Shown one piece after another: positions 11,381 through 22,699 of a DNA stretch of 64,000 nucleotides (position 1 is the stretch's first letter; each line of letters opens with the position of its first letter). The stretch covers positions 126,299,018 to 126,363,017 of the forward strand of contig CM043968.1 of the NCBI GenBank assembly GCA_014529385.2, read 5' to 3'. The DNA is from Adiantum capillus-veneris (lineage: Eukaryota; Streptophyta; Polypodiopsida; Polypodiales; Pteridaceae). The notes below the pieces were generated by a model. The model saw nothing but the letters and a program-made list of their open reading frames with translations, had not been told where the DNA came from and searched no databases. The position numbers were made by a program, and so were the translations under genes.

Positions 11381-12646
11381 GGACACGTAAGTGTCATTTT
11401 TTACAAATTTAGAGTAAATGCTATTTGCATTAGACGGTGTATGTAAGAAAACCCTCTTGATATGCTTAAATATGTTAGCTAGAGGGTCTTTAAAAAAATA
11501 TAATTTAGCATTTTAGAAGCTATTATGATCAATAAATATACTCATCAAGTGGACCCCCATAAGACAGCAATTGATGCTTTGAAGAAATCAACTTTATAAG
11601 CTCAATAAAAAATGAAGCGACCTTGTAGAAAATTATGCACAACTTTTTTACAATTATGCTATAGATAATTGCAAGTTTCATGTGAAAAAAAAATTATTTG
11701 AGAGTATATAAAATAATGGGAAGTTCTACGTGTTTGGCATGGCCATTTCAAGCATATCGTTGTATGCATAGAAAAAATATGTTTTTGAGTTCTAGATGCG
11801 ACACATTGCTTACCCTTTCCAATGAGGACTCAAGGTGGCAGGTAGAAGTGCTTTGGTAAGAATTTTTTTTGGATCATTTCAAATATTTAAAACTGCACAT
11901 GCAAAAATTTTGATATTTTAATTCTTGAGAGATAAGTATTCAAAACCTCAAATAACTTCAAACTTTCCACACATATCAACTAATGTATCAAAGTGCATGG
12001 TATGAATACAAATGGGATACCTAAAACCTTGGTTTCAATGTTATTGTGGAGGACTCAAGATTTTCAAGAGTTTTTGCACAATCCAAATTTCAAGATAGGG
12101 TGTAAGCGACAAGATTTAAGTAAGTTAGGGAGATGAAAAAATACGTATTTGGCTGGTTTTAATATATAAAGTCATTTGATGTTGTCAAATTGCACTATAA
12201 TAGCCCCAATTCCATGAGAGGACCTTTGAAAGGCCAAAATTATGCTCTTAGTCAGCACGGGCTCAAGTATGAAATTATATTTATAACTTGCAATTAAATT
12301 TGAAACTATTTCTTGAAAGTCATTTCACTGTTTTTTAACACTAAGTACTAGCACTTTGCTTTCAATAACATAAAATAGCTCATCTCTATGAAAAGATATA
12401 AGAATTTTATGATTGTTTTTGCAAAAAGGCTTGAAGTTTTACAAACCATTACGACTTAGAAATTACCACAATTCTCTCTGTAGGGCTTGTATTGTGATAT
12501 GGAGAAAAATCCAATGTTTCCTTTCCCTCATAACCAGCCTATGGTAGAAGCAAAGTGTAAAAAACTTCTTTCTAGCTTGACAAATAAATTGCCAAAACTT
12601 CGTTGGAAAACATGACACTTTAGTGTCTCAGGACACTTTAGTGTCC
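11381..12646. mobile_element. Putative TIR DNA transposon, non-autonomous, inserted in integrase
   Basis: AT-rich 1266 bp without coding capacity that interrupts the integrase exactly between KKGDLVLVYSLN...VPK and GPFIIEDV. The ends are inverted: left GGACACGTAAGTGTCAT, right (reverse complement) GGACACTAAAGTGTC, and an inner right copy GACACTAAAGTGTCATGTTTT. Each end is itself a small hairpin (GACAC...GTGTC), duplicated at the right end (12614-12627 and 12632-12645). I find no clean target-site duplication, so the superfamily is open. Confidence 0.45.
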
Positions 12647-12875
12647 AATTACAAAACTAGTGTTAAGCGACACATTCCCAAATTCAAGAAAAAAAAATGG
12701 ACCATTTATCATTGAAGACGTACCTCCAAGTGGAGCAATTAAGTTTTCCACTATAGATGGTGAAGCAATGGCTAATTGGATTAGTGGATGCCGCTTAAAG
12801 AAGTACCACTTGCCAGTAACCAATGATTTGCTAGAAAAAAAATATGCAATAAAGCAAAGAAAGATTAAACGATAG
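12647..12875 (+). pseudogene. Integrase C-terminal tail, separated by the insertion
   Basis: Contains KKNGPFIIEDVPPSGAIKF and DGE...WISGCRLKKYH, the usual end of plant Gypsy integrases (a GPF/Y-like module and 'LK.Y' ending). It belongs with the integrase ending at 11380. Confidence 0.6.
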
Positions 12876-14155
12876 TAGGTTATTGACAAAGCTCAAAAGG
12901 AAGCCTGACTTTGATTACTCAAAAGGAAAGCTACTTTTAGAAATCAACAAACACCTATTCCCATCAACACTTTGGAGCCAAATAAATGGGAATCACAAAA
13001 TGATGCAGTATCAATGAATGATGAATGGTTGGATGGAATTTACCTTTGCATCACAGTACAATTGAACAATCATAGCACATATGCATTAATAGATACCGGT
13101 GCTCGAATGAATGCAGTCAATTATTCCACTTACATGAAACTTACGAATCAGTCTTTAGCATCGGGAATATATGTTATCAAAAGATGCAACCAAAACCCAA
13201 CACACACCAGCATTGGGAGTGGTTGACTTAAATGTGATAGTAAATGGATTTTCATACCCTCATCAATTTATATGCATACAAGATGAACATATGAATGAAA
13301 CGATGATTCTTGGAATCTCATGGATGCGGACATACAAGACAGTACCAGATTGGGACACCAATCAACTCAAGCTATCACTTAAAGAAGGAAACCACTTAGT
13401 TCCAATGCACCGAGCAAAGAGGAATGGAAAAGAGGTCTCTCACAAAAGAAACCAGGGAATAATCAATCTACATCAACCTCAAGACAAGCAAATGCTAGAA
13501 GTAGCATGCAACGAGTCAGGCAGATTTGGGTACCAAAAGCACAAAGCAAGGACAATCCGTCTCAAATTTGGGTGCCCAAAAACTCATCTACCATACTGAA
13601 GAAAGTTTCACATCTAATAGTTCAAAGAAAAACATTTATCAAAAGAGAAACTAGCACTAGAGGGTTTGGAAACATGAGCATTTATCTTCTCCACAAAATT
13701 TAAAGCCGATGAATCAGTGGAAAGTTAAATCCCAAAAAATTCCACCACAACAACTCATCAACCGAAAATCAAAATACCAATGGAGAGTTAAATCTCAGCA
13801 ACCATCATCATTGTTACCTACAACTCAGGAAATCAGTGTGCCAAAGCATCTAGATAGTACGATCAAGCAAAGGGCACATAAATTACAAAATTTGCTATTT
13901 AGAAAACATCAACAAGAAACCTCGACCTTGGAAACCCTTGAGTTAACTACTCAAGACCCAACTCTTGCACCGTATACTGGTTTGACTTGCATTGACCTTC
14001 AAAGCATGATAGATTTAACCATGTCTATGTATAGGCACGATTGTTCAACCCATGCACACAATCATCCCCAAGTACTCCATCTAGGAGGGGGAAAAGAAAG
14101 GAACTTCATTAATCAAGGGAAATGTTTAAAGAGGGAGGAAAAACTTGGATGTTAA
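12876..14155 (+). pseudogene. Extra 3' ORF: second retropepsin-like domain plus WVPK repeats
   Basis: Downstream of integrase, in several frames. 12972-13226 holds an intact active-site motif (YALIDTGARMNAV). 13171-13599 continues it after a +1 shift, with MILGISWMRTY...PDWDTNQLKL, the C-terminal half of a retropepsin-like fold. Then come QIWVPK twice (13522 and 13566), and QWKVKSQ and QWRVKSQ (from 13713 on). Purine tracts near 14083 and 14130 resemble polypurine tracts. A protease-like domain after integrase, in addition to PR1 at 7.3-8.1 kb, is not the usual Gypsy order. The same domain plus tail occurs at 2.4-3.9 and 39.5-40.4 kb. Confidence 0.55.
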
Positions 14156-14812
14156 CGTGTGGTTTTTTGCAAAATTACCTACTAATGATGCCCTTAAAAA
14201 TCATAAATAGGGGAATTTTAGCTTCTGATAATATCTCCCTGATGAATGTGAATATTGCATATACTATAAAAAATTACATTAAAAAATAGACCTTTTTGTT
14301 TATTTACAACAATTTTTCTTGATATTGGAGCTTAAAAATGGAGAAATCCACCAAAAAGTAATAAAATAGTGTTTTTCAATGGATTTTCTTAATTATTGAT
14401 CTTTCAATTTTCTTTTTTAGTGCATTTTATTATTTTCTTTGATTTTTTTTAATAAACAAGTCAAAAATTAATAATAAATAGCAAATGAGCTCCGATGGAG
14501 GAACTGAAAATACACTGATGATCAAGAGAACAAGACGGACAGGCACAAAAAAATTCGATCAAAACGACAAACAGAAACGGAAGGCCTAAATTAGTTCGCC
14601 AGGGCCTGTTTTTGCGAATTCTTGTAGAATGAGCTAACGGAGTCCGATTGAGAAATTTTTTGAGTCTAACGTAGCTTTCACACCCTATTAGGACTAACAA
14701 GGGAATCTTGGAAAAGTCGTTTGGGAAGTTCAAGTATAGATATCTTAGGTAGCCCAAAATCACCTCATTTCCACTAGTCACTCTTGAAGAAGAGAGCTCT
14801 CGGCCTCCTTCA
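14156..14812. other. Non-coding flank of the Copia insertion
   Basis: AT-rich. TGTTAACG near 14152, following purine-rich sequence, could be the start of a 3' LTR, but no matching copy is visible. The open frames here are not convincing. The Copia element below inserted at its right end. Confidence 0.35.
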
Positions 14813-15003
14813 TGTTGGGGTATAGGCGCCTGTGCCTTGCCCGGCCGCCCAGAGTCTGGACGCCCACTAACTTGTATACCTTATACATAGCATAAGTGTA
14901 TAGGGGGCTGCTCACTCTTTTGTGTCTCCCCACCCATATTTGTGTGTCGTGTGTCTCCTTCTCTCTCTCACTCTCCGTCTGTGGTGCTCCCCGATCCCCT
15001 TCA
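14813..15003 (+). repeat. 5' LTR of Copia element (191 bp)
   Basis: TG...CA ends; nearly identical to 18313-18503. TATACC/TATACA motifs lie mid-LTR. Confidence 0.95.
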
Positions 15004-15005
15004 AT

Positions 15006-15017
15006 TGGTATCAGAGC
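15006..15017 (+). other. PBS, tRNA-iMet type
   Basis: TGGTATCAGAGC, a perfect plant iMet primer-binding site, two bases after the LTR. Confidence 0.95.
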
Positions 15018-16380
15018 GTAGGTGAGGAGGGAGCGCGTGTGTGCACAGTCACGACAACAGCGGAGAGCCAGTTTCATTCCCGAAATCGCGTCTGCGCGCG
15101 AGCGCACTTTTAAGAGTGCAAATAGGGATTCGACTTCGGCATCGGTAAATTCAACTTTTCGAGAGCGTTTTCAGTAGGCGTCCTGGCTTTTTACCCCCCT
15201 TTCGAAGCCATTCGAGCCATCAAAAACTTCATTCGAGCTATGGTTGAGGAGCTACATTTTCAGCCCTCTTTTGGCAGTTTATGCTGCGTTTTTGGGTCGA
15301 AACGAAGGTTTTTTGGCATAGCTTTCACACCCGGACTCGGATACATGTGATCCGGGTGTCTACCTTGGGGTTTTGGCACGCTCCGGACGCACTCGTCATA
15401 TCATAATTTTTAAATTCTGAATGCTGATTTTTCTGCAGCAGCAATTGTTTATTGTGTGTCGAGGATTCCACACATGGTTTGCTCTCAGATGTGAGAGTGA
15501 TATTTGCTGCAAGTTTCCTCACAGGTGGGAGGATACGATGTATGCCTTATGTGGTTTGATGCTCAGGGAGACTAATGTGATTGCATTTTGAGCTCGGCAA
15601 TGTATGCCTCAAGCATGTTTTTTGGTAGTCATAGGTAGAGCAGATATTTGTGTACTAGATTTGCAGGTGTTTGCAATGATGTATGCAAAGTGTGGAGATT
15701 TGGTGCATGCATTTGGAGTACGGTTTGATGCGCTTTGGTTGCTCATGTTTTTGAGCGTGCAGTCAGCTTGGTTACTGGTTTTGTGGCCGTTTTACTGATG
15801 AAACTCTGGCGAAATTTTCCCAGGAGTTTTATGCGCATCATTTATGCGATCTAGGTAGAGATTGCGGGTTGCACTCAACATTTGCGTGCGGTGTTCTCTG
15901 CAGGTGGGAGATTTGCGCGTGTGTATGCATCGATACCGCACATTGTGGGCTTGGTGATTAGCTCACGGGTTTGACAGGCATACAGTTATCTTGGCACACT
16001 CACAGGAGTGAGTATTGTGATGTATGCTTGTGTGGCTACGAGCTAGGTAGCCGGATTCGAGCACTAATGGCTTGAGGTTTTTCAGCAGGTTTCAGCTACT
16101 GGTTTACAAGTTTACAGGAAGGGTTGAGGGCTTATTTGGGTGCTGAATTTTCAGCCATTGTTTCCTCTTTGTAGGTGTCCATGTATGGCTCAGTTGTAGG
16201 CTGATCTGGGACACGTTTGTGACTTGTTTATGCAGTTGTTTAAGGGCTGAATTTTGGGACTGATTTGCAGCCATATTTTACAGCCATATTTGCAGACTTT
16301 TGTTGATGCGATTCGAGCCAGTTTAGGGCTGATTTGGTTGACATTTGCTACTAATTGTTGGTTGCTCTTTTGCGAGCATT
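15018..16380 (+). other. Long untranslated leader of the Copia element
   Basis: About 1.36 kb between PBS and gag with no convincing ORF; unusually long for a 3.7-kb element. GT-rich, with repeated TGTATGC/TGCATG words. Confidence 0.5.
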
Positions 16381-17370
16381 ATGGCTGATTTTTCATTTGA
16401 CTTCCAGCGTTATGGTCTGACACAGTTTGATGGTGTAGATTTTGTTGCTTGGAAGGAACATATGCTTGTTGCATTGACACATTTGGGGCAGGATAAACCC
16501 TTGCGTGGTTTATCGGCAAAGCCCAAGTCTATGAGTGATGATGATTGGCAGGATCTTGATGAGTTAGCCATGTCTACGATTCATTTGCATCTCGTTGAGT
16601 CTGTTGACTGGCAGGTCTCGAGGGAGACTACAACTCATGCTTTATGGAAGAGTTTACATGCTATGTACGCGACATCCATGTCTACAGGGGAGTCTAGTCC
16701 CACTTCTATGTCCATGGGAGAGATTGTTCCCACACGCAAGTCTCGAAGGCATAGAGACTTGACATGTTGGCATTGTGGACATAGAGGGCACATTAGGCGT
16801 CGATGTTTCAGGCGTTTGAGACAATGGAGGCGACAGATGTGTGATGCAGATTTGGGCATGACAGATGCTAATGAGATCAGTATGGTGGTTACTGAGTATG
16901 CTTGTGATGGCGATGTCACATTTACATCTAACTTGTCTTCAGACAATCTTATGTCTACGGATTGCATATCGGATTGCACATTGTCTTCACATTGGTTACT
17001 AGATTCAGATGCTACTTTTCATGTCACGTCGCATCGTGAGTGGTTTAGCACGTTTTCTAGTGGGAGACTTGGTTGTGTGCACATGGCTGATGGTGCTGTG
17101 TATGACATTGAGGGTGCAGGACGTGTATGTTTGTCCTTGCCCAGTGTTATGAGATTTACCCTGCGTCATGTGCGTTATGTGCCAGATCTGAGACGGGATT
17201 TGATCTTAGTCAGACAATTACGGGATAGTGGATGTCAGATTTCGCTACGAGAGCGACATTTTGTGATGCATTTGGGTTCGCTAGTGATTGCGAGAGGCGC
17301 CAAGAGTGGTACAAGTTACCCATTGCATGTGGATCACGGGAGATACGGTGTTGTCTCTGTGATCATGTAG
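16381..17370 (+). CDS. Shortened Copia gag-protease polyprotein
   Basis: An upstream in-frame start at 16345 exists, but MADFSFDFQRYG at 16381 looks like the gag start. It has the Copia gag front (FDGVDFVAWKEHML, MSDDDWQDLDELAMSTI, LWKSLHAMYAT), then skips the rest of the gag core and reaches a CCHC knuckle (CWHCGHRGHIRRRC). A protease follows with DSG changed to DSD (WLLDSDATFHVTSHREWF), and the frame ends in the pre-integrase region. The knuckle is intact; the protease active site is not. It may still package RNA. Confidence 0.75.
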   Translation: MADFSFDFQRYGLTQFDGVDFVAWKEHMLVALTHLGQDKPLRGLSAKPKSMSDDDWQDLDELAMSTIHLHLVESVDWQVSRETTTHALWKSLHAMYATSMSTGESSPTSMSMGEIVPTRKSRRHRDLTCWHCGHRGHIRRRCFRRLRQWRRQMCDADLGMTDANEISMVVTEYACDGDVTFTSNLSSDNLMSTDCISDCTLSSHWLLDSDATFHVTSHREWFSTFSSGRLGCVHMADGAVYDIEGAGRVCLSLPSVMRFTLRHVRYVPDLRRDLILVRQLRDSGCQISLRERHFVMHLGSLVIARGAKSGTSYPLHVDHGRYGVVSVIM

Positions 17371-17867
17371 CCAGGTAGAGAGCGAGAGAGCAGGCGAGTC
17401 TCTTTTGCTCATTGGTTGCAGGGTACTTTGCATGGAGTGCAGAGTAGTGAGCTCGTTGTGCACACAGTTGGGGCACGACTTGAGCAGTCACACAGAGAGG
17501 TGACAGAGTCAGACATGCATGCTTTGCTAATGACTGAGCAAAGCAGAGAGTCAGTTGTGCGAGATACTTCTATTTAGGATAGACAGGTAGAGCGGTCTTG
17601 CTCTAGTGAGTCACAACAGGAGGACGTTGTGCAAGAGTCTATGCATACGAGTTAGAGCATGAGAGCTCTAGTGAGTCACAGCAGATTGAGTGGTTATGTT
17701 TGCAGTGGATGATTGGAGAGGAGGCTGAGACGTCAGTGATTATGAAATCATTCCTTTCTATGATCGAAAGTGAGCATGGGGATATAGTTGTGCAGGATAT
17801 GTCTTCCAACAGACACCTAGAGCAGCTGGTTTGCTCTTAGGTTGCACGACAGGTTGATGCGTCTTTT

Positions 17868-18233
17868 GTGGACAGTCAGGAGATGCATGTGGCTGACACG
17901 CCTTGTCAGTCAGAGATGCCTATTGCCAGGGATATATATGTTGATGCATGCTCCGTAGAGCTAGCAGGGCCCGCTAGCATTGCATCGGCATTCGGTGGTC
18001 TCATGTATGAGATGTTGATCTTGAGACCGGATATCGCAGCTGTAGTGGGAGCATTTGCAGTTGGGGTTTCCAGTCGTTTGTTGACTGATGATGGCATAGT
18101 GCACGAGGGAGATATGCAGGTATTGCCTACATACTTGCAGTACGTGTGCGGTACGTCTGGTGGTGTATGGACTTACACGGGAGCAGGACAGCCGGATGCA
18201 CACGATCACAGCCAGCCAGTGGGCATCGGTTGA
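17868..18233 (+). pseudogene. Relic of Copia RT/RNase H junction
   Basis: GGLMYEMLILRPDIAAVVGA and LPTYLQYVCGT correspond to GSLIY..ITRPDLSYTVG and LRYVQGT in the complete Copia at 28.1-33.1 kb. Integrase and most of RT are missing between 17370 and here, so the element is an internal deletion derivative. Confidence 0.5.
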
Positions 18234-18301
18234 GAGCGGTTTTCTATTGCCTTTTGTAGTCTTTAGACTAGGTTCTCTTGCTTAAAGACACAGTCGCCTT
18301 T

Positions 18302-18312
18302 AAGTGGGAGGT
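18302..18312 (+). other. Polypurine tract of Copia element
   Basis: AAGTGGGAGGT directly before TGTTGGGG of the 3' LTR. Confidence 0.8.
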
Positions 18313-18503
18313 TGTTGGGGTATAGGCGCCTGTGCCTTGCCCGGCCGCCCAGAGTCTGGGTGCCCACTGACTTGTATACCTTATACATAGCATAAGTGTA
18401 TAGGGGGCTGCTCACTCTTTTGTGTCTCCCCACCCATATCTGTGTGTCGTGTGTCTCCTTGTCTCTCTCACTCTCCGTCTGTGGTGCTCCCCGATCCCCT
18501 TCA
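18313..18503 (+). repeat. 3' LTR of Copia element (191 bp)
   Basis: Same length as the 5' LTR; followed by target duplication CTTCA. Confidence 0.95.
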
Positions 18504-20039
18504 CTTCATGCGCGATTTTTGGAGTCTACAGTCACCCATTCTCAGCAGCGTTTCACACGAAACATGAGGGATAAGTTCTAAACTCATCAAAGAACATTTC
18601 CATGCAGTCAAGTAGCAGGTCTAGGCCCCGAAAAAAAATCCTAGAATCCCAGTTGTGTAAAGATTCCTAGAACACAAAAACTACCATAGCGGCCTGTCCA
18701 CTCAACCGAATTGGACAAGACTTGAACTGTAGTATGCCCCTAGATAGTAGAACACTTCCATATCATTAGAAGCTCATTTGGCTTACCTAAACAAGGTGGA
18801 ATCTCGGATCTTGCTAATGTAGATGAATCAAACTCCTCAACTTAGGTTCGTTTCACATATTTATAACTATGGAGTTTAAGGTTTATGCACATTGTGGTTT
18901 CCATGTGCCTGAGGTATATATGATCATATCCCCAGTCTTGGACCATCTTCAATTGGGGGACTTTCTATTTGCGAGCTTTCATTTTTGAGATTTTGCAATT
19001 GAAACATTATTTTTGAGCTTTTGAATACTCGTATTAAACATTAGTGTGGCATGAGAAAATCTACATTAAATTGTTTATTCTTTCCATCACCAAGAAATCA
19101 AATCTAACATGCATACATGTCTTTGCTTGTGGAAATGTATGCTCATGCACATCTCTTATTAGCCTGAAATGTAGCTTTAAAAAGAACACCAATTTTAATT
19201 AATTTTGGTCGACCATCATATTCTGAAGAATACCAAACAACACCTCCCATACTCTCAAAGTAACCTAGTAAATCAACTCAAGAAACCTCAAAACAAAGCT
19301 AGATTCCAAGTAGAGATACGATATGTATACCATACCACACATCAAACCTCCAATCAAATACCACCATGATTCCATGTCGAAGTCATGTGACCCAAATATA
19401 CATGAAACGCAGAAATCAAAACATCAAAATGAAATTTCTAGAGAGAGTCTCATAAAGTAAGCACACTCCCCTGCATCAACATGTCATTGGTTTCCACACC
19501 ATGGTGGACAAACAACTCTCTTACAACATGTTGTCTAGCTTTAAGCACATGCAATGCCTTATGTCCTCTGCACTATCTCACCTCAGACAACCATGCTTTG
19601 CTAACACATCCAAAACATAGTCCTAACCCTCGGTAAATGTAGCCAGCCACCACTTAATGATATAAAGGTTGTGCCTTCTAGTGTAGTATCATATCGAAAA
19701 TGGAAACCAACTTGTAAAAGAGCAATAAAATCCTCCTGTGTGACATTTATCCCCTTTACAATGGGTCAATGATTAGGTGGTAGAGATGTTTGCTTTATAT
19801 CGGCTATGTATATGCTACAACATGACTGTAGAGCCGCAACCAATGTGCAACTATCTTGTCCTTGTAGAATCTTCCAACCAAATACATGAAGCAACCAATC
19901 AAACATAGAAACTTTGCAAAGCATTGTTGCTACTTTTTTCGCTCTACCAATTTCCGTTCCCTAAAAATAAGGGTCAAAAGAAAGTTTCAACTTTACACAA
20001 GACTAGAGAATATTCAAATGATGTCATCATTTTGATTGA
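18504..20039. other. No recognisable gene
   Basis: AT-rich sequence without supported coding potential or repeats that I can see; probably eroded transposon or intergenic DNA. Confidence 0.4.
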
Positions 20040-20964
20040 TGTTAACTGAGTCAACGTTAGATAATAGAAGCTGATAAAGACTGAAGACATACGAATTCAC
20101 ATAGAAGATCAACATGAAGAAGCAGTAAAGATTGGAGTTACACATTTTCCATATTTTCCCAAAATGGTCACATATTGTAAATTCCTGACTTATTTCAAAC
20201 CATTGTAATATTTTAATGTGTTATGGGCTCAATGGGAGTTCCAAGCTATAAAGAACATGTCAGTTAGTGTTCCTAGGAAGCAGATTTAGTAAGTAGTGGA
20301 GCCCTAAAGGCCTTGGGCGCCCGGACATTGCATGTTTTTACCCTAGATATATAAGGAAACACGTAAAATAAATTAGGGTTCTCAAGCTCATTTGTTGAGA
20401 GCACTCTTTGGTGAGAGCTCTTCAGGTGTGTGTCTATGGAGTCCTTGAGCTTATCCTTGCTCATGTGACTTGGTTAACACTAATCAATAGTTAATTCTAT
20501 TTCACTATGCCTCTCTTATTCTTCTTATGATTGCTAATGCGGATGCTTTGATTAGCTAGATTGTAACAAATTAGCGGTTAATCCCTCTCTAATCTTTTGT
20601 GATTGCCCTCTCTTGCTTGTGTGTGGATGTAGGTTTGATTGGAGTGTGGTTCTCGATAGATCTATGTGTGTGTGCTTGCGATTAGTGTGTTGCATGATAG
20701 GATTAGTGTTGTGTATGTCTTGCAATCGTTAGTGTGTGTGATTGGGTTGATCAGGGGTGAAGGGAAGTGGATGTGGAGATTATCCTTCATTGTGACTTAA
20801 CTTCTCCATAGGCCAAGAAGCTCACCTCATAGAGTCACCATCCGTGTTTCCATGATTAGCTTATTAATCATGTGAGTGTTTCCATGCCCTAGCTGTGTAG
20901 TTCATCCCTCCGAATTGATAATTTTTTTGGTCATTGGAGCAATGCAATGATGGGACCCCCAACA
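20040..20964 (+). repeat. LTR 'C' (5' boundary tentative)
   Basis: The 3' end is clear: ...CCCCCAACA at 20964, followed one base later by a tRNA-Asp-type PBS. A TATATAA box lies at 20348-20354. The start is put at TGTTAAC (20040) only because it is the first suitable TG upstream. About 160 bp of its 3' end recurs, inverted, at 33551-33707. Confidence 0.55.
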
Positions 20965-20965
20965 T

Positions 20966-20984
20966 TGGGCGCTGTTGCCGGGGA
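20966..20984 (+). other. PBS, tRNA-Asp type (imperfect)
   Basis: TGGGCGCTGTTGCCGGGGA, close to the complement of the 3' end of plant tRNA-Asp (TGGCGCCGTTGCCGGGGA). The inverted partner at 33531-33548 is closer to consensus. Confidence 0.65.
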
Positions 20985-20991
20985 TGATGGC

Positions 20992-21573
20992 CTACGCTAG
21001 TGTAATTGTGGCATAATTGGATTGCTTGACTATCTTTTTCTTTCTTGAGTACTTGGGCTGACATATCTTTGCTTTTTTGCGTGTCTCCTTTGAGTTTTTA
21101 GTCGGGTCAGCAATTGAATTGAAATTTTGAAAGCCTAACTTGCTTGAATAAGCTGATCCATGAGGGATATTTGATGTAGAGGCATACGCTGTCACACCTT
21201 TTGTGCTAATCGGTGGAAGCTTCACTTTCGCTTTACCTTTGTCTGCAAGATCTGTCTTTGATTCTTGTGACTTTTGCAACTCTGAATCTAGCATTAATGG
21301 TACCTGTAACTGTTGTTGGATACCTCTTGGAGAAGAGAGTATTAGCATTGTATCTTGTTTGTAGGCCTTGTGTTGATCTAACCACTGATGTCGAATGATG
21401 ACATCGGTAAGCATTTCCTTTGAAGGCTTCACTTGAAACTTTACATGCTCTTCATGATTTTGGATGCTAAGGGTAGCAACCGTTTCTTCTTGACCTGTAT
21501 GCATACCTAGCATTGTTTTGCTATCATGCTTGCATGGAGTGATTTGGAGGATCCTTTGGGATGTTCTTTGCAA
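20992..21573 (-). pseudogene. Retropepsin-like region of minus-strand element
   Basis: LTDVIIRHQWLDQHKAYKQDTM corresponds to the retropepsin 'DVILGMDWL..H.A.ID' segment; the active site is not recognisable. The C-terminus runs into the leader of the opposing plus-strand LTR 'C' element (shared sequence ends about 21012), so the frame is truncated by a junction and its last codons are accidental. It reads in the same direction as the gag-like frames at 21.7-24.7 kb. Confidence 0.45.
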
Positions 21574-21747
21574 TCATATTTTACTTTGCTTCATTATCCA
21601 ATGAGCATTGTTTATGACACTTGCTTCTTTTGCACTGCTAAGAGCTATAGATATTCTCATTGGAGGTTCTATTGAAGATCTTTGTCTTGATTTTTTCATG
21701 GTCTCATCTTGATCTAACTGTGTCTCTATGGAGGGTGGTTTGAGACA

Positions 21748-22670
21748 CTATTTGCCAGTCTCACTTTCATCATCTGATTTAGCTGGCAATGTCTGATTGA
21801 TCTTTGGACTTCTTATTTCTTCTTGGTTGTCTAGAACCCCGTTCTTCTTAACTTCTAGCTTTAATGGCAATCTCTGCTCAATAGCTTTTGTGGTCGATCT
21901 TGCTATTGCCTGATTTTCTTTAAGCTCTTCTAAAGTTCTAATTGATGGAGATGAATCATCTTCAATAAGATCTGCTTTGATATTAGTCTCCATTTTTATT
22001 GTGCTTGAGGACCTTGTGCTATCGTCCGTGGGTGACCAATCTTGGTCTTCATTCTTTGTTGTCTCTGAAGACTGCATCTTCATTGAATTTTGTACCTCTA
22101 ACATCTTCTAGGCCATTGGCATTCCCATGATGATGTCGTCTGGCATATCTTTTGATGTGATCAAGTGAGCTATGATGATCTATGAACCTACTTCAATGGT
22201 AGTGGAGATGATTCCCCGGCATTCTACTCATTTGTCTTCTGATATCCTCACAAATTCAGGAGCATCTTCCAGCTGTGGTTGGCCACATCTTTTCCAAGTG
22301 CAAAAAGATATGAGGTTGGTATCTAACTAAAAATCTAGCTTTACTTCACTTGACAACTTTTCTTCATTTCACCAATAATGTTGCACTTGATCGTCTCAAG
22401 ATTTATGTCTGAATTGAATCCTTTTGTTGTGACAATGTCCTTTGGTTGATCTTTACCAGTATTTTCTTTGCTTTGACCACTTGCTTCCATTGATGTCGAC
22501 TTGTATGACTGTGATACTACACTTTTTGTTTTCAATTGATGAGCATTATCCGCCTGCATCTGAGTAACCTTTGATCTTAGAAGATCCATTGTACTTTCTG
22601 GTAGAATCTGTCTCTTTGGAGGAGATTTTGGTGGTGACATTTTTGTAGCTTTTTGGACTTTAACTTTCAT
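21748..22670 (-). pseudogene. Charged low-complexity linker of the same polyprotein
   Basis: Two open stretches (22341-22670 and 21748-22104) in different frames, rich in Lys/Ser/Glu/Gln, with no recognised domain. They lie between the gag-like modules and the protease-like region. Confidence 0.35.
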
Positions 22671-22699
22671 TGATTTTATATTTTTTTGTCACCTATTCT

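Larger units (their letters stand above)
14813..18503 (+). mobile_element. Complete non-autonomous Ty1/Copia element, 3691 bp
   Basis: Two 191-bp LTRs (14813-15003, 18313-18503), both starting TGTTGGGG and ending CCTTCA, flanked by the 5-bp duplication CTTCA (14808-14812 and 18504-18508). A perfect tRNA-iMet PBS follows the first LTR and a polypurine tract precedes the second. The interior has a shortened gag-protease ORF and only a relic of pol, so mobilisation must have used proteins supplied in trans. The LTRs differ at only a few sites, suggesting a fairly recent insertion. Confidence 0.95.

Noticed and set aside
12972-14155. Reading the protease-like plus WxPK region as part of an endogenous pararetrovirus
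   Set aside because: No movement-protein or coat motifs; the neighbouring integrase, LTRs and polypurine tracts point to an LTR retrotransposon.
14461-15107. Two minus-strand frames of about 106-109 codons at the Copia left end
   Set aside because: One crosses the LTR boundary; neither has homology or coding character.
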